8,469 bases of DNA. It comes from an uncultured Eudoraea sp. (lineage in GTDB: Bacteria; Bacteroidota; Bacteroidia; Flavobacteriales; Flavobacteriaceae). The stretch covers positions 1-8,469 of the forward strand of contig CAJQNH010000125.1 in the NCBI GenBank assembly GCA_905479615.1, given 5' to 3'. Under the pieces are notes generated by a model. That model was not told where the DNA came from. It saw only the letters and a list, made by a program, of their open reading frames with translations, and did no database searches. Below, one piece after another: positions 1 through 6,639 of this stretch; positions within the stretch are counted from its first letter, which is position 1; the number at the start of each line of letters is the position of its first letter. Made by a program: the position numbers and the translations under genes.

Positions 1-50
1 GTGCCCAGGTCGATAGCTATTTCTTCAGTTAAGAAATCAAAAAATCCCAT
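1..50 (-). CDS. mreB: Rod shape-determining protein MreB, N-terminal fragment (runs off left edge)
   Basis: Reading leftward from an ATG at 50-48, the only visible codons give MGFFDFLTEEIAIDLG, with the next codon (ACn, Thr) cut by the window edge. The IDLGT stretch is the phosphate-1 motif of the actin/Hsp70 fold, and MGFFDFLTEEIAIDLGT is the usual N-terminus of Bacteroidota MreB. MreB forms membrane-bound filaments under the inner membrane that guide lateral cell-wall synthesis and rod shape. It lies 56 bp downstream of purH on the same strand, a pairing I recall as common in Flavobacteriia, where mreC/mreD usually follow. Only 16 codons are visible, so integrity cannot be judged, but the match of the N-terminal motif makes the identity quite secure. 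Confidence 0.9.
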   Translation of the reverse strand, partial: MGFFDFLTEEIAIDLG

Positions 51-92
51 TCGCGTTAATTTGGTTTCGGTTTAAAAGGTGTATTTCATCGA

Positions 93-100
93 CAAAAGTA
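93..100 (-). promoter_or_regulatory. Putative -7 box of the mreB promoter
   Basis: The minus strand reads TACTTTTG, a full match to the Bacteroidota -7 consensus TAnnTTTG. It lies in the purH-mreB gap, 42 nt before the mreB ATG. No TTG -33 element is seen at the usual 17-23 nt distance. It suggests that mreB can be transcribed apart from purH. Confidence 0.5.
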
Positions 101-106
101 GTAAAA

Positions 107-1639
107 TTAATGCTTAAAATGACGAGTACCAGTCATTACCATTGACATTCCATTTTCGTTACAATAATCGATGCTCAGTTGATCTTTAATTGAGCCTCCT
201 GGTTGAATAACGCTTTGAATACCATTATTATTTGAAATTTCAACACAATCTGGAAATGGAAAAAATGCATCGCTGGCCATTACCGCTCCTTCTAAATTAA
301 ATTTAAAGGATTTTGCCTTGTGAATAGCCTGGTTTAAGGCATCTACTCTGGAAGTTTGCCCGGTTCCACTTGCGCACAATTGTCTGTTCTTTGCCAATAC
401 AATGGTGTTAGATTTTGTATGCTTACATAGTTTAGAAGCGAAGATCAGGTCTTCCAACTCTTCCTGACCTGGTTTCCTGGTTGTCACATATTTCAAATCT
501 TCCAATGAATCCGTTTTAAAATCCTTATCCTGAACAAGAATGCCATTTAAGCAGGTCCTGACAAGTGTGTCAGGGAGAGGTGTTTCTTTTTGAATCAGGA
601 CAATTCTGTTCTTCTTACCCTTTAAAATGGTTAATGCCTCATCATCATAAGCAGGGGCAATAACTACCTCACAGAATAAATTATGAATTTCCTGAGCCGT
701 GGGGACGTCAATTTTCACATTGCTTATCAATATGCCTCCGAAAGCCGATACCGGATCTCCTGCCAAAGCATCAACATATGCCTGGTGTATTGTATTTCTG
801 GTGGCTAATCCGCATGCATTATTATGTTTTAGAATGGCAAAAGTAGGATCGTCGTTTTTAAATTCATTCATTAAATTCAAAGCGGCGTCAACATCCAATA
901 AATTATTATAGGATAGTTCCTTACCGTGCAGTTTAGTGAACATGGCCTCAAAATCACCAAAAAAGAATCCCTTTTGATGTGGGTTTTCGCCATATCGTAA
1001 AACTTTAGCCCTGGTTTCACTAATCTTTAAAGCAGCTTCTTTGTGATCCTTATTAAAATAGTTAAAAATGGCTGTATCATAATGGGAGGAAACATTAAAT
1101 GCTTTTGTGGCAAAATGTCTTCTGTCTTCCTCCGTGCTCTCTGCTCCTTTAGTATTAATTAATTCTAAGAAATCTGCGTAATCTTCCATAGATGAAACGC
1201 ATAAAACATCCTTATAGTTTTTTGCTGCAGCACGTATCAGGGAGATCCCACCTATATCAATCTTTTCTATGATTTCCTGTTCGGAAGCACCATCACCTAC
1301 CGTTTTTTCAAAGGGATAGAGATCCACGATAATAACATCTAATTGGGGGATATCAAATTCTTCTAATTGAGCAACGTCACTTTCGTTATCCTGTCTGTTT
1401 AAAATACCTCCAAATACCTTTGGATGTAATGTTTTTACCCTTCCGCCCAAAATTGAGGGATAGCTGGTTACCTCTTCTACGGGAATTACATCAATACCCA
1501 ATTCTCGTATAAATTTTTCAGTGCCTCCTGTAGAATAAATGGAAATTCCCAGCTCGTAAAGTTTCCTTACAATGGGTTCAAGTCCGTCTTTGTGAAATAC
1601 AGAAATTAATGCTGAGTTAATTTTTTTTGTCGTGCTCAT
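107..1639 (-). CDS. purH: Bifunctional AICAR formyltransferase / IMP cyclohydrolase PurH
   Basis: PurH catalyses the last two steps of de novo purine synthesis in the cytosol: formylation of AICAR with 10-formyl-THF, then ring closure to IMP. The protein is 510 aa, the normal length for the family. The N-terminal MGS-like cyclohydrolase domain (about 1-195) shows STGGT (36-40), GGRVKTLHP (65-73, with Lys69 at the usual active-site position) and DLYPF (106-110). The C-terminal transformylase domain (about 205-510) shows RYGENPHQ (215-222), the catalytic Lys-His pair in KHNNACG (K271, H272), DPVSAFGG (295-302) and SGTGQTSR (424-431). The frame is open 12 codons further upstream to a TTG at 1675, but that codon lies inside a -7 box (1673-1680), and the family N-terminus (MSTTKKINSALISV) starts at ATG 1639. 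It has its own promoter between the GAF gene and itself. Intact, with no anomalies seen. Confidence 0.97.
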   Translation of the reverse strand: MSTTKKINSALISVFHKDGLEPIVRKLYELGISIYSTGGTEKFIRELGIDVIPVEEVTSYPSILGGRVKTLHPKVFGGILNRQDNESDVAQLEEFDIPQLDVIIVDLYPFEKTVGDGASEQEIIEKIDIGGISLIRAAAKNYKDVLCVSSMEDYADFLELINTKGAESTEEDRRHFATKAFNVSSHYDTAIFNYFNKDHKEAALKISETRAKVLRYGENPHQKGFFFGDFEAMFTKLHGKELSYNNLLDVDAALNLMNEFKNDDPTFAILKHNNACGLATRNTIHQAYVDALAGDPVSAFGGILISNVKIDVPTAQEIHNLFCEVVIAPAYDDEALTILKGKKNRIVLIQKETPLPDTLVRTCLNGILVQDKDFKTDSLEDLKYVTTRKPGQEELEDLIFASKLCKHTKSNTIVLAKNRQLCASGTGQTSRVDALNQAIHKAKSFKFNLEGAVMASDAFFPFPDCVEISNNNGIQSVIQPGGSIKDQLSIDYCNENGMSMVMTGTRHFKH

Positions 1640-1672
1640 TTTGTGTTGCTTAAATAGAAATCCTAAAGGACA

Positions 1673-1680
1673 CAAATGTA
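1673..1680 (-). promoter_or_regulatory. purH: Putative -7 box of the purH promoter
   Basis: The minus strand reads TACATTTG, matching TAnnTTTG, 33 nt before the purH ATG at 1639. A possible -33 TTG lies at 1696-1698, but its 15-nt spacing is shorter than the usual 17-23. The box argues against a start at TTG 1675, which would lie within the promoter. Confidence 0.55.
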
Positions 1681-1732
1681 ATTTTTTTGAAGCTACAAAT
1701 GAGATCGTGTTATTAACAAAAGAGTTAAAGTT

Positions 1733-2188
1733 TTAAAGAATTTTAGCTACCTCTTTATTAACGAATTCTAAAAATTCCTCATCATCCTTATTAAAAGGGT
1801 CCGTGGTATTGGAATCTATATCAATTTGGCCAATATTCTCTCCATTTACAAACAGGGGAACAACAATTTCAGCTTTTACATTAATGCTGCAGGCAATATA
1901 ATTATCCTGAGCTTTTACATCCGGGACCACAAAGTTTTCATTGCTAAGGGCAACCTGGCCACAAATTCCTTTGCCAAATGGGATTATCGTATGGTCTGTA
2001 GGTTCCCCGGAATAAGGGCCAAGTTTTAGCTCCTCTTTAGTTCCATTCTTAAAGTAAAAGCCTACCCAATCATAATATGAAATATTTTCCTGCAATAAAT
2101 CACAGATATCCTGTAACCGTTCATTTAATTCAGCATTAGTGTTTAAAATAGCTAATACTTTGGGGCGTAATTCATTCAGCATGTTCAT
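1733..2188 (-). CDS. GAF-domain protein, free methionine-(R)-sulfoxide reductase-like
   Basis: This 151-aa cytosolic protein is essentially one GAF domain, the size and layout of the fRMsr (YebR/MsrC) family, which reduces free methionine-R-sulfoxide using thioredoxin. The signature region is present: PFGKGICGQ (70-78) with Cys76, a segment ending YIACS with Cys100, AEIVVPL (106-112) with Glu107, and GQIDIDS (120-126) with Asp123 and Asp125. These correspond to two of the active-site cysteines and the substrate-binding acidic residues of known fRMsr enzymes. A third cysteine seen in some members is absent between 76 and 100, and the usual CDAAS after the IAC motif is CSINV here, so activity is likely but not certain; a small ligand-binding GAF protein is the alternative. 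It lies upstream of purH on the same strand, 93 bp away. A second in-frame ATG at 2182 makes the start uncertain by two codons. Confidence 0.85.
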   Translation of the reverse strand: MNMLNELRPKVLAILNTNAELNERLQDICDLLQENISYYDWVGFYFKNGTKEELKLGPYSGEPTDHTIIPFGKGICGQVALSNENFVVPDVKAQDNYIACSINVKAEIVVPLFVNGENIGQIDIDSNTTDPFNKDDEEFLEFVNKEVAKIL

Positions 2189-2205
2189 TTTTTTGTAAAA
2201 GTATT

Positions 2206-2240
2206 CAAAATGTAGATTTTAATAATGGCGTTTTAAACAA
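2206..2240 (-). promoter_or_regulatory. Weak candidate promoter of the GAF gene
   Basis: On the minus strand TACATTTTG (2214-2206) resembles TAnnTTTG with one extra base, and a TTG (2240-2238) sits 23 nt upstream as a possible -33 element. The box is 17 nt before the ATG at 2188. The spacer insertion makes this tentative. The rest of the 150-bp divergent region (2189-2338) shows no clear operator palindrome. Confidence 0.3.
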
Positions 2241-2322
2241 TTCTTAGCCAAATGATCTCTTACATTAAAGCGAATGAATATTTAAACTTTTGTTAATCAA
2301 TACAATAAAAGACAAATTTTCG

Positions 2323-2330
2323 TAGTTTTG
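2323..2330 (+). promoter_or_regulatory. Putative -7 box of the copper-efflux operon promoter
   Basis: TAGTTTTG matches TAnnTTTG exactly. It ends 8 nt before the ATG at 2339, so transcription would start at or within a few bases of the start codon. No TTG lies 17-23 nt upstream; the nearest TTTTG (2288-2292) is 30 nt away. Lack of a good -33 element would fit a promoter that depends on an activator, but none is identifiable here. Confidence 0.5.
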
Positions 2331-2338
2331 TATTACTG

Positions 2339-2761
2339 ATGAAGGAAACTTTGCGTCAAATAGTATCTTTTACCATGGCACTTTTAGTGTTATTCTCTAC
2401 CATGTCTTTTACGGTAGATATGCACTATTGTGGTGATCAGTTGGTGGATTTCAGTTTTTTTAAAACTGCAGAAAACTGTTCAATGAAATCCAGTTCTTCT
2501 AAAGCAACAGGAGAGACTTCCATTATGGAAATGGAGATGGATTGCTGCACCGATTTGGAAATAGTTCTGGAAGGTCAGGATGATCTGAAAATTTCTTTTG
2601 ATCAATTCACTTTTGAGCAGCAGATTTTTATCTCTTCATTTTATTACACTTATGTTAACTTATTTGAAACGGTTCATAAAGATCTTATTTTTTTCAAAGA
2701 GTATTCCCCACCCCTCCTGATCAGGGATATACAAATTCTCGATCAGACTTTTCTCATTTGA
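2339..2761 (+). CDS. HYC_CC_PP family exported protein
   Basis: This 140-aa protein has the three motifs that name the Bacteroidota HYC_CC_PP family: MHYCGDQLVD (28-37), DCCTD (68-72) and YSPPLLIRD (122-130), and it ends in the usual RDIQILDQTFLI style. Residues 4-24 form a hydrophobic segment that reads as a signal peptide or single membrane anchor, so the rest should be in the periplasm. There is no lipobox. Likely metal ligands are His29, Cys31, Cys47, Met49, Met63, Met65, Met67, Cys69 and Cys70, a set suited to Cu(I). The biochemical function is unknown to me; as I recall, family members often sit beside CusA/CzcA efflux genes, as here. It is the first gene of the operon, 110 bp before cusA. 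A copper-binding or sensing role is inference. The start at 2339 fits homolog N-termini and leaves almost no 5' leader. Confidence 0.88.
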   Translation: MKETLRQIVSFTMALLVLFSTMSFTVDMHYCGDQLVDFSFFKTAENCSMKSSSSKATGETSIMEMEMDCCTDLEIVLEGQDDLKISFDQFTFEQQIFISSFYYTYVNLFETVHKDLIFFKEYSPPLLIRDIQILDQTFLI

Positions 2762-2781
2762 TTTTTAAACATACAAATTAT

Positions 2782-2854
2782 AGCCCGACAGTTCTTGCTG
2801 TTTCATGGGCTTAAGCTGTTGATACTATTATTGGTCAACTTCAGTTTCTAACTG
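2782..2854 (+). promoter_or_regulatory. Cluster of inverted repeats in the HYC-cusA gap
   Basis: The 110-bp gap holds three short inverted repeats. The first pairs AGCCC (2782-2786) with GGGCT (2807-2811) and, inside it, ACAG (2788-2791) with CTGT (2798-2801). The second pairs GTTGA (2818-2822) with TCAAC (2835-2839). The third pairs CAGTT (2842-2846) with AACTG (2850-2854) around a 3-nt loop. ACAGTT (2788-2793) could instead pair with AACTGT (2850-2855), so alternative folds exist. No long T-run follows any stem, so a standard terminator is unlikely. It could be an attenuator, an mRNA processing or stability element, or chance in a short gap. Confidence 0.35.
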
Positions 2855-2871
2855 TTTAATAATCAATTCAT

Positions 2872-5800
2872 ATGCTAAACAAGAGCATTAAATTTCTCAT
2901 AAATAATAAACTGATTGCTGTTCTTATGCTTGTCCTTTTTGTAGGATGGGGAATTGTGAACGCTCCGTTTAACTGGGACATTGGATTTTTACCAAGTAAT
3001 CCAGTGGCGGTGGATGCAATTCCGGATATAGGTGAGAACCAGCAAATTGTTTTTACCAAATGGCCCGGTCGTTCTCCCCAGGATATTGAAGACCAGATTT
3101 CCTATCCGTTAACAACATCTTTATTGGGCATACCGGGAGTCAGAACAATACGCAGCTCCTCTATGTTCGGGTTTTCGAGCATCTACATCATTTTTGAAGA
3201 GGATGTGGAATTCTATTGGAGCCGCAGCCGAATTCTTGAAAAACTGAACTCACTACCGAGTAATTTATTACCGGAGGGAGTAAGCCCTTCCCTGGGACCT
3301 GATGCAACAGGCCTGGGACAAATTTTCTGGTACACGTTGGAAGGCAGGGATGAAGAGGGAAACGTTACAGGTGGCTGGGATTTGCAGGAATTGCGAAGTG
3401 TTCAGGACTACTATGTAAAATTCGCCCTTTCCGTTGCAAGCGGCGTCTCTGAAGTAGCTTCTATTGGTGGTTATATACAGGAATACCAGATTGATGTTAA
3501 TCCTGAATTGATGAAGCAGTATAATATAGGTCTTCACGATGTGGTTAATGCCGTAAAAAAAAGCAATCGTGATATTGGTGCGCAAACCTTGGAAATCAAT
3601 CAGGCTGAATACCTGGTAAGAGGTCTTGGCTATGTGGAATCTTTGGAAGACCTAAAAAATGCCGTAGTCATTTCGGAGGATTATACTTCCATTCGCATAA
3701 TGGATATTGCTAATGTATCTCTTGGTCCTGCTGCGCGCAGAGGGATTTTGGACAAGGAGGGTGCCGAAGTTGTAGGTGGGGTAGTAGTAGCAAGATACGG
3801 AGCAAACCCGCTTGAAGTAATTAATAATGTAAAAGATAAAATTAGTGAACTCAGCCCGGGACTTCCTTCCAAACAATTATCCGATGGCCGAAACTCGCAA
3901 CTTACAATTGTACCATTTTATGATAGGACCGAGTTAATTCAGGAAACCCTTGGGACACTTAATGATGCCCTGAGTTTGGAAATTCTGATTACCATTTTGG
4001 TAATCATTATCATGGTCTTCAATTTGCGTGCCTCAATATTAATTTCCGGGTTGTTGCCGGTAGCCGTATTGATGGTTTTTATAGCAATGAAACTTTTTAA
4101 CGTAGACGCAAACATTGTGGCACTATCGGGGATCGCCATTGCCATAGGCACTATGGTAGATGTTGGGGTTATTCTGTCTGAAAATATTATTCGGCATCTG
4201 GATGAGAATGGAAAAAAACTACCCATAAACACGGTTGTTTATAATGCTACAGCTGAAGTTTCCGGTGCTATCGTTACGGCAGTTATGACCACCATTATAA
4301 GTTTCATTCCGGTATTTACCATGATAGGGGCCGAAGGAAAACTATTCCGACCGTTGGCTTTTACAAAAACCTTTGCTTTGACTGCATCCATAATAGTCGC
4401 TTTGTTTCTTATACCTCCTTTTGCTGCCTTTCTCTTTAGAAAGAAAAGTGGTAAAAAGACCTTGGGTTATGTCATTAACGGAATTTTTGCCTTTTTAGGG
4501 GTTCTGGCCGTTATCTATGGTTACTGGCCAGGATTAGTATTAATTGCATTTGGAATAGTAGGGCTGTTAAAGAACCCTGAACTGGCATCACGTTTGTTCA
4601 ACGGGTTCTCTTTAACCGAAAAACGCGCAAATCTCATCAATATCGTTATCTCGGTTTTGGTCATCATTTTTCTTCTGGCAGAATATTGGCGGCCTTTGGG
4701 TTTGGACAAGAATATTTTGTGGAATTTGGTTTTTGTATCGCTAATTTGCTTTGGGCTTTTGGCGGTATTCATGACCTTTCGTAAATATTACACCAGCATC
4801 TTAAGTTGGGCCTTGCGTAATAAATTGCTGTTCCTGTTCATTCCAACAGTGATCGTCGTTTTCGGAGTACTTATCATGCAAAATACAGGCAAGGAGTTTA
4901 TGCCCTCCTTAAACGAAGGTTCGTTTTTGTTGATGCCTACATCCCTTCCACATGCCGGAGTTGAAGAAAATAAACGGGTGTTGCAACAATTGGATATGGC
5001 CGTAGCTACTATCCCTGAAATCGAAACGGTAGTTGGTAAGGCGGGGCGAACGGAATCCGCACTAGATCCTGCGCCATTATCCATGTACGAAAATATGATT
5101 CAGTACAAACCTGAATACATGCTGAACGAAGCTGATAAACAGCAGCGTTTTAAGGTAAATGATGATGGACTATACGTATTAAATGACGGCAATTATATTT
5201 TAAACCCGAACACGTTACTTGATGAAAAATCCCACGAATACAAGGAAACCTATCTTGAAGATTTCGCGGAAATCGGTTTTGATAATTTGGTTGCCGATCC
5301 CGACGGGGAGTATTACCGTAATTGGCGACCAGAAATACAATCCCCCGATGATATTTGGAACGAAATTATCCGTCTAACGCGTTTGCCCGGAGTTACTTCT
5401 GCTCCTAAATTACAGCCTATCGAAACACGGTTGGTTATGCTTCAAACAGGAATGCGCGCACCGATGGGTATAAAGGTCAAGGGTCAGGATTTAGAGGAAA
5501 TTGAAGCCTTTGGCATCCAACTGGAGAATATCCTGAAAGAGGTGGAAGGGGTCAAGGATGAAGCAGTATTTGCCGATAGGATAGTTGGCAAGCCTTACCT
5601 GTTGATTGATATTGATAGGGAGGCGCTGGTTAGATATGGAATCCAAATCGAAGATGTGCAACAGGTCTTAGAAGTGGCTGTTGGTGGTATGATATTGACT
5701 CAGACGGTGGAGGGCAGGGAACGCTATGGGGTTCGGGTACGCTACCCAAGGGAGCTCCGGGAAAATCCGACTGACATAAAGAATATTTATGTTCCGGTGG

Positions 5801-6639
5801 CAAAGGGCAATTCTGTTCCTTTGAGCGAACTGGTTAACATCCGCTATGAAAAAGGGCCTCAGGTCATCAAAAGCGAGGATACTTTTTTAGTGGGCTATGT
5901 CTTGTTCGATAAGTTGGACGGTTTTGCCGAAGTCAATGTAGTAGAGAATTCGCAGGCCCTTATCCAGCAAAAAATAGACAACGGAGAACTGGTGGTTCCC
6001 AATGGCATCAACTATCAATTTACAGGTACCTATGAAAATCAGATACGGGCAGAAAAAACTTTATCCGTAGTAGTGCCATTGGCTTTGCTTATTATCTTTT
6101 TGATTCTGTATTTCCAGTTTCGTTCTGTATCCACTTCGCTTATGGTTTTTACAGGAATCGCTGTGGCTTTTGCCGGAGGTTTTATTATGATTTGGTTCTA
6201 TGGACAGGATTGGTTCTTGAATTTCAATTTCTTTGGCGAGAATTTACGCGATATGTTTCAAATGCATACTATTAATTTAAGCGTAGCAGTTTGGGTAGGA
6301 TTTATTGCCCTTTTTGGGATAGCCACAGATGATGGTGTGGTCATGGCCACATACCTGACCCAGACATTTGACCGGAACAAACCCAGTACTCTGGAAGCCA
6401 TTAGGGCGTCGGTTGTAGAAGCAGGGGAAAAACGGATACGTCCTTGCTTGATGACCACGGCAACGACCATACTGGCTTTATTGCCAGTGTTGACTTCTAC
6501 AGGTCGGGGAAGTGATATTATGATTCCCATGGCAATACCCTCATTCGGAGGCATGTTGATCGCCCTGATAACCCTTTTGGTGGTTCCGGTATTGTTTAGT
6601 TGGAAAAGCGAGTGGCAACTTAAAAGAATAAATACATGA
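2872..6639 (+). CDS. cusA: CusA-type heavy-metal efflux RND transporter (Cu/Ag)
   Basis: This is the inner-membrane proton-driven pump of a tripartite metal efflux complex, 1255 aa. The N-terminus has TM1 (about 11-29) and the HME signature DAIPDIGENQ (48-57) plus GPDATGLGQIFWYTLEG (142-158). TM4 carries Asp430 in AIGTMVDVGVILSEN, the HME4/CusA-like form and equivalent to CusA Asp405. The three methionines of the CusA metal site are all present: M688 (FLLMPT), M738 (APLSM) and M856 (RLVML), which points to Cu(I)/Ag(I) rather than Zn/Co. It is about 208 residues longer than E. coli CusA, mainly by about 90 residues between TM6 and TM7 with four extra hydrophobic segments (about 532-551, 553-566, 586-605, 614-636), about 70 residues in the periplasmic domain between M738 and M856, and about 30 before TM10. 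TM10 has DD (1153-1154), and the CusA relay Lys after RxRP is Cys1192. Such enlarged forms seem usual in Bacteroidota. Its last bases overlap the tolC-type gene (ATGA), suggesting coupled translation. Confidence 0.95.
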   Translation: MLNKSIKFLINNKLIAVLMLVLFVGWGIVNAPFNWDIGFLPSNPVAVDAIPDIGENQQIVFTKWPGRSPQDIEDQISYPLTTSLLGIPGVRTIRSSSMFGFSSIYIIFEEDVEFYWSRSRILEKLNSLPSNLLPEGVSPSLGPDATGLGQIFWYTLEGRDEEGNVTGGWDLQELRSVQDYYVKFALSVASGVSEVASIGGYIQEYQIDVNPELMKQYNIGLHDVVNAVKKSNRDIGAQTLEINQAEYLVRGLGYVESLEDLKNAVVISEDYTSIRIMDIANVSLGPAARRGILDKEGAEVVGGVVVARYGANPLEVINNVKDKISELSPGLPSKQLSDGRNSQLTIVPFYDRTELIQETLGTLNDALSLEILITILVIIIMVFNLRASILISGLLPVAVLMVFIAMKLFNVDANIVALSGIAIAIGTMVDVGVILSENIIRHLDENGKKLPINTVVYNATAEVSGAIVTAVMTTIISFIPVFTMIGAEGKLFRPLAFTKTFALTASIIVALFLIPPFAAFLFRKKSGKKTLGYVINGIFAFLGVLAVIYGYWPGLVLIAFGIVGLLKNPELASRLFNGFSLTEKRANLINIVISVLVIIFLLAEYWRPLGLDKNILWNLVFVSLICFGLLAVFMTFRKYYTSILSWALRNKLLFLFIPTVIVVFGVLIMQNTGKEFMPSLNEGSFLLMPTSLPHAGVEENKRVLQQLDMAVATIPEIETVVGKAGRTESALDPAPLSMYENMIQYKPEYMLNEADKQQRFKVNDDGLYVLNDGNYILNPNTLLDEKSHEYKETYLEDFAEIGFDNLVADPDGEYYRNWRPEIQSPDDIWNEIIRLTRLPGVTSAPKLQPIETRLVMLQTGMRAPMGIKVKGQDLEEIEAFGIQLENILKEVEGVKDEAVFADRIVGKPYLLIDIDREALVRYGIQIEDVQQVLEVAVGGMILTQTVEGRERYGVRVRYPRELRENPTDIKNIYVPVAKGNSVPLSELVNIRYEKGPQVIKSEDTFLVGYVLFDKLDGFAEVNVVENSQALIQQKIDNGELVVPNGINYQFTGTYENQIRAEKTLSVVVPLALLIIFLILYFQFRSVSTSLMVFTGIAVAFAGGFIMIWFYGQDWFLNFNFFGENLRDMFQMHTINLSVAVWVGFIALFGIATDDGVVMATYLTQTFDRNKPSTLEAIRASVVEAGEKRIRPCLMTTATTILALLPVLTSTGRGSDIMIPMAIPSFGGMLIALITLLVVPVLFSWKSEWQLKRINT

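Noticed and set aside
1640..1675. A 12-codon N-terminal extension of PurH from TTG 1675
   Set aside because: The TTG lies inside the -7 box TACATTTG, and the extension (CPLGFLFKQHK) is not like any PurH N-terminus, whereas ATG 1639 gives the normal family start.
1713..1728. TTAAC/GTTAA inverted repeat just after the GAF stop, as a terminator
   Set aside because: The five-base stem is almost all A/T and no T-run follows on the minus strand.
2232..2287. Repeated TTTAAAC heptamers (2232-2238, 2281-2287; also 2764-2770, 7880-7886 and, on the minus strand, 70-76), as an operator
   Set aside because: The word is AT-rich and nearly palindromic, occurs at unrelated distances from starts, and is also present inside cusA (5199-5205).
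2189..2338. Copper-responsive operator (CueR- or CsoR-like palindrome) in the divergent region
   Set aside because: I found no convincing dyad of the right length and spacing; only AT-rich sequence and the -7 boxes are visible.
2805..2822. Five-codon micro-ORF (MGLSC-stop) in the HYC-cusA gap, as a possible leader peptide
   Set aside because: It is too short to distinguish from chance and overlaps the stem of the first inverted repeat; there is no run of regulatory codons.
3268..3585. Long reverse-strand open frames inside cusA (such as 3268-3585, 4788-5084, 6258-6554)
   Set aside because: They are antisense shadows of a clearly conserved coding region, with compositions that do not resemble real proteins.
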